From Syntrophomonadaceae bacterium (GTDB taxonomy: Bacteria > Bacillota > Dethiobacteria > DTU022), in assembly GCA_003553895.1 (NCBI GenBank), contig PWFM01000187.1, positions 1-12,654 on the forward strand: a stretch of 12,654 nt of DNA, given 5' to 3'. The stretch's first letter is position 1. Every line of letters starts with the position of its first letter. Made by a program: the position numbers and the translations under genes. Under the pieces are notes generated by a model that ran no database searches, was not told where the DNA came from, and worked only from the letters and a program-made list of their open reading frames with translations. Of this stretch, positions 5,596 through 12,654 are shown piece by piece.

Positions 5596-5618
5596 ATTCT
5601 TATGGGGGGATACGACTG

Positions 5619-8099
5619 ATGACAACCTACAACGCGACCCAGATTGAAGAAAAATGGCAAAAATTATGGGAAGAACAGGATTCATACCGTTCCAGGAGAG
5701 ACAGTTCAAAAACAAAGTACTACGTTTTAGAGATGTTCCCCTATCCCTCCGGGAAACTGCATATGGGGCACATGCGCGTTTATTCCATTGGCGACGTTTT
5801 AGCCCGCTACCTGCGGATGCGTGATTACAATGTAATTCATCCTATGGGCTGGGATGCTTTCGGCCTGCCCGCAGAGAATGCCGCTATTGAAAACAATATT
5901 AACCCGGCAGAGTGGACTGCTGAAAACATTGAACATATGAAAAAACAACAAAAAAGGCTGGGCGTTAGTTATGATTGGCACAGGGAAGTGAACACATCTG
6001 CCCCCGATTACTACCGCTGGTCACAGTGGCTGTTTCTGCTTATGTACAGGCGGAGCCTGGCCTACAAGAAAAAATCTGACGTCAACTGGTGCGAAACCTG
6101 CGCAACGGTCCTGGCCAATGAGCAGGTGGAAAAAGGGCTTTGCTGGCGCTGCTCGAGCGCAGTGGTAACCAGGGATTTAGAACAGTGGTTTTTGCGAATC
6201 ACCGATTACGCGGAACGGTTGCTAAACGACCTGGAGCAACTTCCCGGTTGGCCGGAGCGGGTAAAACTGATGCAGCAAAACTGGATTGGACGCAGCGAAG
6301 GTGCAGAAATTGCTTTCCAGGTTGAGGATTTCCCCGAAGAAGAAATTCGCACCTTTACCACCAGGCCCGATACTCTGTTTGGGGTTACCTATATGGTTTT
6401 GGCGCCCGAACACCCCCTGGTTAAACCTCTTGTAAAGGGTACCGACCGGGAGCAAGAAGTAATCGACTTTGTGGCCAAAACCAAGAAAGAAAGCGAAATT
6501 GATCGGACCTCGGAAGAAACACCCAAAATCGGCCTTTTTACCGGCCGCTATGCCATAAACCCTGTTAACGGTGAGAAAGTCCCGATCCTGGTCGGCAATT
6601 ATGTCCTGATGGCCTACGGGACGGGGGCGGTAATGGGGGGGCCGGCCCATGATCACAGGGATTTTGAATTTGCAAAAAAATACGATCTGCCCATCAGGGG
6701 GGTTATCCATCCCGGAGGCGAAAAAGAGCTCTCAGAAGAAACTATGACAGAAGCTTATGTGGATGAAGGCTACATGGTCAATTCCGGTTCTTTCAACGGC
6801 ACAGAAAGCCGGGAGGGGATCCAAAAGGTAACGGCATACCTGGAAGAGCAAAATTTGGGCCAATACCGGGTTACATACCGAATCCGGGACTGGTTGATCT
6901 CGCGCCAGCGTTACTGGGGCGCCCCGATTCCGATTATATACTGCCAAAAATGCGGCACTGTACCGGTCCCTGAAGAGGATTTACCCGTAGAGCTGCCGCT
7001 TGATGTAGAACTCTCCGGCAACCGTGTTCCCAGCCTGGCCCATTATGCTGAATTTGTGCACACAACATGTCCGAATTGTGACGGGGAAGCTACACGGGAA
7101 ACTGATACCATGGATACTTTTATTTGTTCCTCATGGTATTTTCTGCGTTTTACCAGTCCAAATTGCGATACTGCGCCTTTTGATCCCGGTGACGCTGATT
7201 ACTGGATGCCGGTGGATCAGTATATTGGCGGGATAGAGCACGCCGTGCTTCATCTTCTCTATGCCCGGTTTTTTACAAAGGTCCTTTATGATGCCGGTAT
7301 GATCAAGGTAAACGAGCCTTTCAACAGGCTCCTGGCCCAGGGCATGGTTTACAAGGATGGCGCAAAAATGTCCAAGTCAAAAGGCAATGTAGTCACTCCC
7401 GATGAAATAGTTGAACGCTTCGGCGCCGATACGGGGCGCCTTTTTATCCTGTTTGCTTCTCCGCCCGAGAAGGACCTTGACTGGAACGATCAGGGCGTGG
7501 AAGGTTGTCACCGTTTCCTGCGCCGGGTGTGGCGGCTGGTTACAGACAGCGCAGAGGATATAGGATCTATTTCAGGAAGAACTGAAGAGGAAGGACATGA
7601 AGCTGAGCTGCAGCGCAGCCTGCATGCCGCGATCAAGAAAGTAAGCGTTGATATTGAGGAACGGTTTAATTTTAATACCGCCATCAGCGCCATTATGGAA
7701 CTGGTAAATGCCATCTATGCCTATCGGCAGGCACTGGAAAAGGAAAATTATAACCGGGAAATTTTGCGGGAAGCTCTTGAAAAAACGGTTATCCTGCTTG
7801 CGCCCTTTGCTCCTCACCTGGCCGAAGAAACCTGGGAACTTTTGGGCAAGGAAGGAAGTGTGCACCGCCAGCACTGGCCAACCTACGATCCGGACATGCT
7901 GGAAGTTGACCAGGTTGAGGTGGTTATCCAGGTAAACGGTAAGGTGCGGGGCAGAATCAACGTTCCGGCCGACTGCCCCGAGGAGAGCTTAATTGAAACA
8001 GCCCGCGGCAGCGACCGGATTGGTGAATTGCTTGAAGGCAAAGAGATTGTCAAAACCATTGTTGTTCCCAATAAACTGGTTAACATAGTGGCTCGTTAA
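5619..8099 (+). CDS. leuS: leucyl-tRNA synthetase
   Basis: This is a class Ia synthetase of 826 residues that charges tRNA-Leu and hydrolyses mischarged products. Features in order: HMGH (the HIGH motif, 48-51), a zinc module with Cys158/161 and Cys175/178, and the CP1 editing domain with the threonine-rich TTRPDTLFG (247-255). Editing aspartate Asp345 lies in GGPAHDHRDFEF, where one Val of the more usual GVPAHD is Gly. A second cysteine-rich stretch follows (CQKC, CPNC), then KMSKS (583-587), the anticodon-binding helical domain and the C-terminal QVNGKVRGRI region. ATG 5619 has GGGGGG (5604-5609) upstream and gives the standard MTTYN...IEEKWQ start. The reading frame is open upstream through the leader and tRNA, but that part is not coding. 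Expression is controlled by the T-box ahead of it. Confidence 0.98.
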   Translation: MTTYNATQIEEKWQKLWEEQDSYRSRRDSSKTKYYVLEMFPYPSGKLHMGHMRVYSIGDVLARYLRMRDYNVIHPMGWDAFGLPAENAAIENNINPAEWTAENIEHMKKQQKRLGVSYDWHREVNTSAPDYYRWSQWLFLLMYRRSLAYKKKSDVNWCETCATVLANEQVEKGLCWRCSSAVVTRDLEQWFLRITDYAERLLNDLEQLPGWPERVKLMQQNWIGRSEGAEIAFQVEDFPEEEIRTFTTRPDTLFGVTYMVLAPEHPLVKPLVKGTDREQEVIDFVAKTKKESEIDRTSEETPKIGLFTGRYAINPVNGEKVPILVGNYVLMAYGTGAVMGGPAHDHRDFEFAKKYDLPIRGVIHPGGEKELSEETMTEAYVDEGYMVNSGSFNGTESREGIQKVTAYLEEQNLGQYRVTYRIRDWLISRQRYWGAPIPIIYCQKCGTVPVPEEDLPVELPLDVELSGNRVPSLAHYAEFVHTTCPNCDGEATRETDTMDTFICSSWYFLRFTSPNCDTAPFDPGDADYWMPVDQYIGGIEHAVLHLLYARFFTKVLYDAGMIKVNEPFNRLLAQGMVYKDGAKMSKSKGNVVTPDEIVERFGADTGRLFILFASPPEKDLDWNDQGVEGCHRFLRRVWRLVTDSAEDIGSISGRTEEEGHEAELQRSLHAAIKKVSVDIEERFNFNTAISAIMELVNAIYAYRQALEKENYNREILREALEKTVILLAPFAPHLAEETWELLGKEGSVHRQHWPTYDPDMLEVDQVEVVIQVNGKVRGRINVPADCPEESLIETARGSDRIGELLEGKEIVKTIVVPNKLVNIVAR

Positions 8100-8144
8100 T
8101 ATTTCTATAAATTAGTAAAATATTGTCAAATCGACACCAAATCC

Positions 8145-8173
8145 TTGACATATCTATATTCAGGCTTTATAAT
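8145..8173 (+). promoter_or_regulatory. consensus sigma-A promoter of the Asp23-family gene
   Basis: TTGACA (8145-8150) and TATAAT (8168-8173) are perfect and 17 bases apart, predicting a start near 8180. TGTCAA at 8125-8130 is an exact inverted copy of the -35, which may be chance. Confidence 0.88.
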
Positions 8174-8179
8174 ATATAA

Positions 8180-8326
8180 CTAAACAGGCTAACTACTTGC
8201 AAATAAACCCCGGGTTTTCCGTAAAAATCATGTATGAACAAGTTTTTACCCTTGCTGAAATGTAACCGGCTTAAAAATCGGTTATTAGATCCACGGTTTA
8301 TATAACCTGAAAGGAGGACGAGCAAA
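8180..8326 (+). promoter_or_regulatory. long structured 5' UTR of the Asp23-family gene
   Basis: About 147 bases lie between the predicted start and ATG 8327. They contain a 7-bp perfect hairpin, GTAAAAA (8221-8227) with TTTTTAC (8243-8249) around a 15-base loop. Further down are AACCG/CGGTT (about 8262-8284) and GGTT-TATAT-AACC just before the ribosome site. No U-tract terminator follows any of them, and I recognise no riboswitch class. Confidence 0.35.
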
Positions 8327-8779
8327 ATGGCTGAAGAGGAAAAAAAAGTAAAGAATGAAGGAAAAGCAGGTGGAAGCGGTGAAGCTGTATTAAAGCCGGA
8401 TCCATCAAAAGAAGGAGACAGCATTAGAATCTCATCAGAAGTGATTGCTGTTATAACCAGTATCATTGCCAGCGATATTCCTGGTATAGCCGGCCTGAGC
8501 GGTGGTGTTGTTGGAGGGCTTGCCGAGAGGCTGGGCCGCCGGGACATGACCAGGGGCATCAAGGTAGAGGTCAATGAGGATAAGGTTACCATAGACTTAA
8601 ATGTAATTGTCGAATATGGCAAACCGATCGTTGATTCTACCGATAAGCTGAAGAAGGAAATCCGCAGCAATGTCGAAAAGACGACCGGGTTGAAAGTGGA
8701 AGCTATTAACATCAATGTGCAGGGTATCAATGTTCCCGGTGAAGAAGAGAAAGAAGGAGAAGCGGAAGAAAAGAAATAG
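8327..8779 (+). CDS. Asp23/Gls24-family envelope stress response protein
   Basis: This is a 150-residue cytoplasmic protein of the Asp23 (DUF322) family. Its members coat the inner face of the membrane or accompany cell-envelope functions in Gram-positive bacteria. The core begins at about residue 32 (SIRISSEVIAVITSIIASDIPGI), passes through the GLSGGVVGGLAERLG loop and the GIKVEVNEDKVTIDLNVIVEYG strand pair, and ends with TGLKVEAININVQGINV. Both ends are highly charged and low-complexity: a Lys/Glu-rich head (1-30) and a Glu/Lys tail (138-150). AAGGAGG (8311-8317) at 9 bases gives strong translation. It stands alone between its own consensus promoter and a strong terminator, consistent with separate, abundant expression. 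Confidence 0.93.
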   Translation: MAEEEKKVKNEGKAGGSGEAVLKPDPSKEGDSIRISSEVIAVITSIIASDIPGIAGLSGGVVGGLAERLGRRDMTRGIKVEVNEDKVTIDLNVIVEYGKPIVDSTDKLKKEIRSNVEKTTGLKVEAININVQGINVPGEEEKEGEAEEKK

Positions 8780-8819
8780 TTTGCCCGCTTGTTCGGAAAA
8801 ATAATTAAGTGTTATATAT

Positions 8820-8856
8820 AAATCCGGCCCCTTTGTTAAGAGGGGCCGGATTTTTT
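8820..8856 (+). terminator. strong intrinsic terminator after the Asp23-family gene
   Basis: AATCCGGCCCCT (8821-8832) pairs perfectly with AGGGGCCGGATT (8841-8852) around an eight-base loop, and one more A-T pair extends it. T residues 8851-8856 form the tract. The A-rich 5' flank could make it work on the other strand as well. The following 99 bases up to comEA show no consensus promoter. Confidence 0.93.
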
Positions 8857-8955
8857 GATCCCGTTATTAAGCTTGCGGCAGGACAATATGAAGATGAGGG
8901 AGAATTATTTAAACATTAATATGCTTTTAAAAAAATATCGGAGGTTGGTTAGCTC

Positions 8956-9540
8956 GTGGAAGGAAAAATTGCGGTGCGTGAGAAAGTAATTCTGGGAGTA
9001 TTAATTCTGCTTTTAATAACCGGTGGCGCATGGCGGGCGGTTGATTATTTACGGGCTCCCAGCCCGGAAATAGCGCGGATAGATCATATCGAGGAAACTG
9101 GCCGGGATGAAGAGATACCAGAGCCGGTGATGATATCGGTCCACCTTGTCGGGGCGGTAAATAAACCGGGAGTATACCAGCTGGCGGAAGGATCAAGAGT
9201 TTATGAACTTTTGGATATGGGAGGCGGTTTTACGGGGGATGCCGACCAGGAAAGATTGAACCAGGCCCGGCCCCTGTTTGACGGAGAACAAATATATGTG
9301 GCCCGGATCGGCGAAGAACAACCGGCAGCCCGGGATGGGAATTCGGTCCTGATCAATATTAACCGGGCAGCCGCTTCAGAGTTGACGGCCCTGCCTGGTA
9401 TCGGCGAAGTTCGCGCTGCCCAGATCGTAGAGCATCGCGAAAAACACGGGTATTTCCAGACCAAAGAAGATATAATGGATGTAAGCGGGATCGGACAGAC
9501 TACCTTTGATAATTTTGCCGATAAAATAACTGTTTATTAA
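8956..9540 (+). CDS. comEA: ComEA-type DNA-binding competence protein
   Basis: ComEA is a membrane-anchored receptor that binds double-stranded DNA outside the membrane during transformation. The 194-residue protein has one N-terminal membrane segment (about 10-25, VILGVLILLLITGGAW) and an acidic linker. A SLBB domain follows (about 60-118, ISVHLVGAVNKPGVYQL), then tandem helix-hairpin-helix motifs (about 132-194: ININRA, LPGIGEVRAAQIVEHR, VSGIGQTTFDNF). The domain order is that of Gram-positive ComEA. GTG 8956 is supported by GGAGG (8940-8944) and places the membrane anchor correctly. No comEB or comEC follows; instead two deoxynucleoside catabolism genes follow within 19 bases, so DNA uptake or binding may be tied to salvage here. 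Confidence 0.93.
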   Translation: MEGKIAVREKVILGVLILLLITGGAWRAVDYLRAPSPEIARIDHIEETGRDEEIPEPVMISVHLVGAVNKPGVYQLAEGSRVYELLDMGGGFTGDADQERLNQARPLFDGEQIYVARIGEEQPAARDGNSVLININRAAASELTALPGIGEVRAAQIVEHREKHGYFQTKEDIMDVSGIGQTTFDNFADKITVY

Positions 9541-9559
9541 GAGATCATTGAGGTGGTTT

Positions 9560-10897
9560 ATGAGGGTCTATGATTTGATTATAAAAAAACGCAGCGGATG
9601 GAGCCTTTCCAAAGCTGAAATAAATTACCTGGTGGAAGGTTACGCAGCTGGTTCAATCCCGGATTATCAAATGGCCGCTTTCGCGATGGCCGTTTATTTT
9701 CAGGGCATGACAGAAGAAGAAACCCTGGAACTGACCCGGGCTATAGTTGCTTCCGGAATTACAATCAATCTTGATCATATTCCCGGGGTCAAAGTTGATA
9801 AGCACAGTACCGGGGGAGTGGGCGATACCACTACCCTGGTCCTGGCACCCCTGGTGGCCGCTGCCGGCTTGCCGGTGATAAAACTATCGGGTCGTGGGCT
9901 TGGCCACACCGGCGGCACTCTTGATAAGCTGGAATCAATTCCCGGTTTCAAAACTGCGCTTACGGCCGCTGAATTAGCAGAGGCGGTTAAGAAAACGGGA
10001 TTGGCTGTGGCGGCCCAGGGTCCCGATCTGGTCCCGGCTGACAAAAAGCTCTATGCCCTGCGCGATGTTACAGCTACTGTAGACAGCATCCCCTTGATTG
10101 CTGCCAGCATTATGGCCAAAAAACTGGCTGTCGACTGCGATGCCCTGGTCCTTGATGTCAAGACGGGAACCGGCGCTTTTATGAAAGGCTATGAAGAAGC
10201 TTTTGAGTTAGCCCGCAGCATGGCTGCTATTGGCCGGGGAGCAGGCCGTGATACGGTCGCGGTTATCAGCAGAATGGATCAACCGCTGGGCAAAGCAATC
10301 GGCAATGCCCTTGAAGTTAAAGAGGCGGTTCTTACCCTGCGCGGGGAAGGGCCGCCGGATTTAGAAGAGCTGTGCCTGGCGCTTGGGGGCTGGATGGCCT
10401 ACCTGGGAAATAAAGTAAAAGATCCCGGGCAGGGCCGGGAGTTTATGAAAGAATTTATCGATAACGGAACCGCACTGGAGAAGTTCAGGAAACTGGTTGA
10501 AAGTCAGGGCGGCGATCGGAGGGTGGTTGACGATTTGTCGCTTCTCCCCGGGGCCGGACAGCAAGTTGAAATCAAGTCGGACCGGGAGGGATATATCAGC
10601 GCACTAAATGCCCTGCAAATTGGCTCGGCTGCAATTAACCTCGGTTCAGGCCGAAAAGAAATTGATGATCCTGTTGATCCTGCTGTTGGTATTATCCTCC
10701 ATAAAAAAATGGGGGATCCGGTACGGGCCGGGGAAACGCTGGCCCTGGTGCATGTTTCTCCGGAAAGCAGGAAAGGAACAATTGATGCTGTGCATAAGAT
10801 GATTAAATCAGCCTTTAAATATTCAGAAGATCCGGCGCCGGTTTCGCCCTTGATCTGTGGCTGGATTGACCGGGAGGGAGGAGAATACCATGTCTGA
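9560..10897 (+). CDS. pdp: pyrimidine-nucleoside phosphorylase
   Basis: The enzyme cleaves uridine, thymidine or deoxyuridine with phosphate to the base and (deoxy)ribose 1-phosphate. The 445-residue protein starts MRVYDLIIKKRSG, as Firmicutes PyNP does. It carries the phosphate-binding KHSTGGVGD (81-89) and the thymidine/pyrimidine phosphorylase signature SGRGLGHTGGTLDKLE (110-125), with DVKTGTGAFMK further on. ATG 9560 is chosen: the in-frame TTG at 9548 overlaps its own Shine-Dalgarno sequence (GAGGTGG, 9550-9556), which serves the ATG. Sequence alone does not cleanly separate PyNP from thymidine phosphorylase (deoA), but the N-terminus favours PyNP. It lies 19 bases after comEA and overlaps deoC by 8 bases. 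Confidence 0.93.
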   Translation: MRVYDLIIKKRSGWSLSKAEINYLVEGYAAGSIPDYQMAAFAMAVYFQGMTEEETLELTRAIVASGITINLDHIPGVKVDKHSTGGVGDTTTLVLAPLVAAAGLPVIKLSGRGLGHTGGTLDKLESIPGFKTALTAAELAEAVKKTGLAVAAQGPDLVPADKKLYALRDVTATVDSIPLIAASIMAKKLAVDCDALVLDVKTGTGAFMKGYEEAFELARSMAAIGRGAGRDTVAVISRMDQPLGKAIGNALEVKEAVLTLRGEGPPDLEELCLALGGWMAYLGNKVKDPGQGREFMKEFIDNGTALEKFRKLVESQGGDRRVVDDLSLLPGAGQQVEIKSDREGYISALNALQIGSAAINLGSGRKEIDDPVDPAVGIILHKKMGDPVRAGETLALVHVSPESRKGTIDAVHKMIKSAFKYSEDPAPVSPLICGWIDREGGEYHV

Positions 10898-11555
10898 GGA
10901 TATGGCCCCCTATATTGACCATACCCTGCTTAAACCGGAAGCGACAGCCGGTGAAATTATCAAGCTGTGCCGGGAAGCGGTGCAGTCTAAGTTTTATTCA
11001 GTATGCATTAACCCATCTTATTTGCCCGTCGCGGTCAGCGAACTGGCCGGAAGCCCGGTCAAGGTTTGCGTTGTAACCGGTTTTCCACTGGGAGCGACCA
11101 CTACGGCGGTTAAAGCCTTTGAAACTGCCGAAGCGGTAAAAGGAGGAGCCGATGAAATCGATATGGTAATCCATATTGGCGCTCTTAAAAGCGGGGACAG
11201 GGATTATGTATTGCGAGATATTTCTGCCGTAGTTGGGGCGGCCCAGGGGAAGACCGTCAAGGTAATCATTGAGTCGGGACTGCTGACAGATGAAGAGAAG
11301 GTGCTTGCCTGCCGCCTGGCCAAAGAGGCGGGAGCGCATATGGTAAAGAATTCAACCGGTTTCGGACCGGGCGGGGCCAGTGTTGAAGATGTCCGGTTAA
11401 TGAGAGAAACAGTAGGGCCGGAGATGGGCGTTAAGGCTTCGGCCGGGATCAGGACGGCAAGTTCGGCCCGGGAAATGATCGAAGCCGGAGCAAGCAGGAT
11501 AGGGACCAGCTCCGGGATAAAGATATTAGCCCGGGGGAATAAAGGGTCGGAATAG
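10890..11555 (+). CDS. deoC: deoxyribose-phosphate aldolase
   Basis: DeoC splits 2-deoxyribose 5-phosphate into glyceraldehyde 3-phosphate and acetaldehyde, finishing the catabolism begun by the upstream phosphorylase. The 221-residue protein has the class I aldolase set: Asp91 in GADEIDMV, Schiff-base Lys153 in MVKNSTGF and Lys182 in GVKASAGIRT. Three positions differ from the usual motifs: His95 where MVINIGALK normally has Asn, Asn154 where KTSTG has Thr, and Ala185 where KASGGIRT has Gly. ATG 10890 follows GGGAGGAG (10875-10882) and overlaps the pdp stop, suggesting translational coupling. An upstream frame extension from 10857 lies inside pdp and is not needed. Confidence 0.95.
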   Translation: MSEDMAPYIDHTLLKPEATAGEIIKLCREAVQSKFYSVCINPSYLPVAVSELAGSPVKVCVVTGFPLGATTTAVKAFETAEAVKGGADEIDMVIHIGALKSGDRDYVLRDISAVVGAAQGKTVKVIIESGLLTDEEKVLACRLAKEAGAHMVKNSTGFGPGGASVEDVRLMRETVGPEMGVKASAGIRTASSAREMIEAGASRIGTSSGIKILARGNKGSE

Positions 11556-11567
11556 CAGGCGCTTTTT

Positions 11568-11596
11568 TTGACAATGACAGGTCTTTTAGCTACAAT
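11568..11596 (+). promoter_or_regulatory. sigma-A promoter of the UPF0182 gene
   Basis: TTGACA (11568-11573) and TACAAT (11591-11596) are separated by 17 bases, predicting a start near 11603. The leader then holds a short hairpin, ACCGGT-GAGGA-ACCGGT (11615-11631). The T-run after deoC (11563-11569) runs into the -35; no convincing terminator stem precedes it. Confidence 0.82.
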
Positions 11597-11656
11597 TACT
11601 ACACGTAATCACTAACCGGTGAGGAACCGGTATTTATTTTGTCGGGAGGGTTTGTT

Positions 11657-12654
11657 GTGCGCAGTCGCTTTTTCTTAATAGCTATCATTGTAATCGTGCT
11701 CGGATCATTACTTGCGGCCGGATCTACCTTCTACCTGGATATGCTCTGGTTTGCTGAGCTGGATTTGGAGCAGGTTTTTTGGACCCAGTATTTAACCAGC
11801 TGGGGCATGAGAATAGGCGCTTTTCTATTTCTATTTGTATTTTTATTTGCCAACCTGATGTTTACAAGGCGCTATGTTCTCAGCTTTCCTAACCTGGCCT
11901 TGAGAGAAAAACTGATGGCTTCCGGGGCGATGCGGTTTTTAACTCCGCGCCGCCTGGCCCTTTATTTTGCAGGCGCCTCCGCAGTTTTGGCCTTTATTCT
12001 TTCAGCCTACGTAGGCAATGCCTGGATGGACGTGCTTCGTTATTTTAACCAGGTTTCATTTAACATCAGTGACCCTGTTTTTGGATCAGATGTTTCGTAT
12101 TACGTATTTAGCCTTCCTTTTTACAGGTTTATATATGAATTCTTGATGATGAGCCTGGTGATCGGCCTTTTGATTGTGGGAGCTATTTACATCTTCTTAA
12201 ATGCGCCTTCCATTGGCAATAAGGTTTGGATGCTCCCTCCATCCAGGGCGGTCAGCCACTTGGCTGTACTTTTAACCCTGATTTTTGGACTTAAAGCCTG
12301 GGATTACCGCCTCAGTCAAAAAGAACTTCTACTGTCTGATTTAGGCGTGGTATTTGGCGCCGGGTATACCGATATAAATGCCAATTATAATGTGTTAATG
12401 GTCCTGATGATTTTGGCCGGTGTTATTGCCCTGCTTTTTGCGGCCAACATCTTCTTGCGACGGTTCCGCTTATTTATTTACGGGATCATGGCCTTGATGG
12501 GGGTTTCGCTGCTTGGCGGCTGGGCCTTACCGGCCGCTATTCAGAACTTTGTGGTCGAGCCCAGCGAGTTCAGCTACGAACGGGAATACCTGGACCACAA
12601 TATTGAGTTTACCCGTGCTGCATACGGACTCGATCAATTCGCCACCCGCCGTTA
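11657..12654 (+). CDS. UPF0182 family membrane protein (3' end beyond window)
   Basis: The first 332 codons of a UPF0182 (COG1615) protein are present; the family is usually about 900 residues, so most of it lies outside. Translation from GTG 11657 gives MRSRFFLIAIIVIVLGSLL. About seven hydrophobic segments follow (roughly residues 5-25, 50-68, 100-117, 160-182, 204-220, 255-275 and 280-300). The family motifs SFNISDPVFGSDVSYYVFSL and, after the last helix, YLDHNIEFTRAAYGLD are also present. The second opens the large extracytoplasmic region of the family. GGGAGGG (11644-11650) supports the GTG. The biochemical role of UPF0182 is unknown. The gene has its own promoter and is not obviously part of the com/deo operon. 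Confidence 0.9.
   Translation, partial: MRSRFFLIAIIVIVLGSLLAAGSTFYLDMLWFAELDLEQVFWTQYLTSWGMRIGAFLFLFVFLFANLMFTRRYVLSFPNLALREKLMASGAMRFLTPRRLALYFAGASAVLAFILSAYVGNAWMDVLRYFNQVSFNISDPVFGSDVSYYVFSLPFYRFIYEFLMMSLVIGLLIVGAIYIFLNAPSIGNKVWMLPPSRAVSHLAVLLTLIFGLKAWDYRLSQKELLLSDLGVVFGAGYTDINANYNVLMVLMILAGVIALLFAANIFLRRFRLFIYGIMALMGVSLLGGWALPAAIQNFVVEPSEFSYEREYLDHNIEFTRAAYGLDQFATRR

Noticed and set aside
5469..5618. In-frame upstream extension of leuS beginning inside the tRNA and T-box
   Set aside because: These 50 codons run through tRNA and terminator sequence, have no ribosome site at the start, and do not resemble any LeuS N-terminus. ATG 5619 fits.
5265..5660. Minus-strand open frames across the leader, tRNA and leuS start
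   Set aside because: They are shadows of GC-rich structured RNA; no ribosome sites or recognisable protein motifs.
6222..6710. Minus-strand 162-codon open frame inside leuS
   Set aside because: It lies wholly in the editing domain coding region; a chance open frame.
8102..8130. Possible leftward promoter (TGTCAA as inverted -35) facing leuS
   Set aside because: The matching -10 (TAGAAA on the minus strand) is poor and no leftward gene follows.
8167..8730. Minus-strand 187-codon open frame opposite the Asp23-family gene
   Set aside because: Ser/Leu/Thr-rich translation typical of an antisense shadow; the plus-strand gene has promoter, ribosome site and family match.
11535..11570. Intrinsic terminator after deoC
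   Set aside because: There is a seven-T run after GCGC, but only a 3-bp stem can be drawn before it.
1..12654. CRISPR arrays, insertion sequences, phage genes or attachment sites
   Set aside because: No repeat-spacer pattern, transposase, integrase or terminal inverted repeats were seen. No remnant of a mobile element was found next to the tRNA gene either.

Overview
The window is a continuous, all-plus-strand stretch of bacterial chromosome, almost certainly from a Bacillota (Firmicutes) of the class Clostridia, perhaps a Peptococcaceae/Desulfotomaculum-like lineage. That placement rests on the gene order rplU-rpmA-obgE-nadD-yqeK-rsfS followed by comEA, a T-box riboswitch before leuS, an Asp23-family protein, strong GGAGG ribosome binding sites with frequent TTG/GTG starts, and a UPF0182 protein. 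The genus-level placement is inference.

Layout. 1-767: a promoter, a ribosomal-protein L21-type leader, then rplU and rpmA, closed by a hairpin with a weak U-tract. 852-4284: ribosome assembly and nucleotide metabolism genes obgE, nadD, a stand-alone RRM RNA-binding protein, yqeK and rsfS. 4323-5201: a HesA/MoeB/ThiF-type E1-like adenylyltransferase that lacks the usual zinc cysteines. 5235-8099: a consensus promoter, a leucine-specific T-box leader and leuS. 8145-8856: an independently promoted Asp23/Gls24-family gene with a long 5' UTR and a strong terminator. 8956-11555: comEA, pyrimidine-nucleoside phosphorylase and deoC, tightly packed and probably one operon. 11568-12654: a consensus promoter and the first 332 codons of a UPF0182 membrane protein that runs off the window.

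The standout observation is in the leuS leader. A complete, canonical tRNA-Ala(GGC) gene (5455-5529, with G3:U70 and encoded CCA) lies inside the T-box riboswitch, between the specifier-bearing 5' half (Leu codon CTC at 5373-5375) and a fully intact antiterminator/terminator module (5544-5595). One promoter therefore appears to make an RNA that is a tRNA precursor, a riboswitch and a synthetase mRNA at once. The T-box terminator would also be the tRNA gene's terminator, and RNase P processing of the tRNA would cut the sensor away from its expression platform.

Secondary points: rpmA encodes an L27 without the N-terminal extension typical of Firmicutes, and the prp (ysxB) protease gene usually found between rplU and rpmA is missing, which is coherent. 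comEA is linked to deoxynucleoside catabolism genes. DeoC carries three substitutions next to conserved active-site motifs. The rest reads as ordinary housekeeping sequence.
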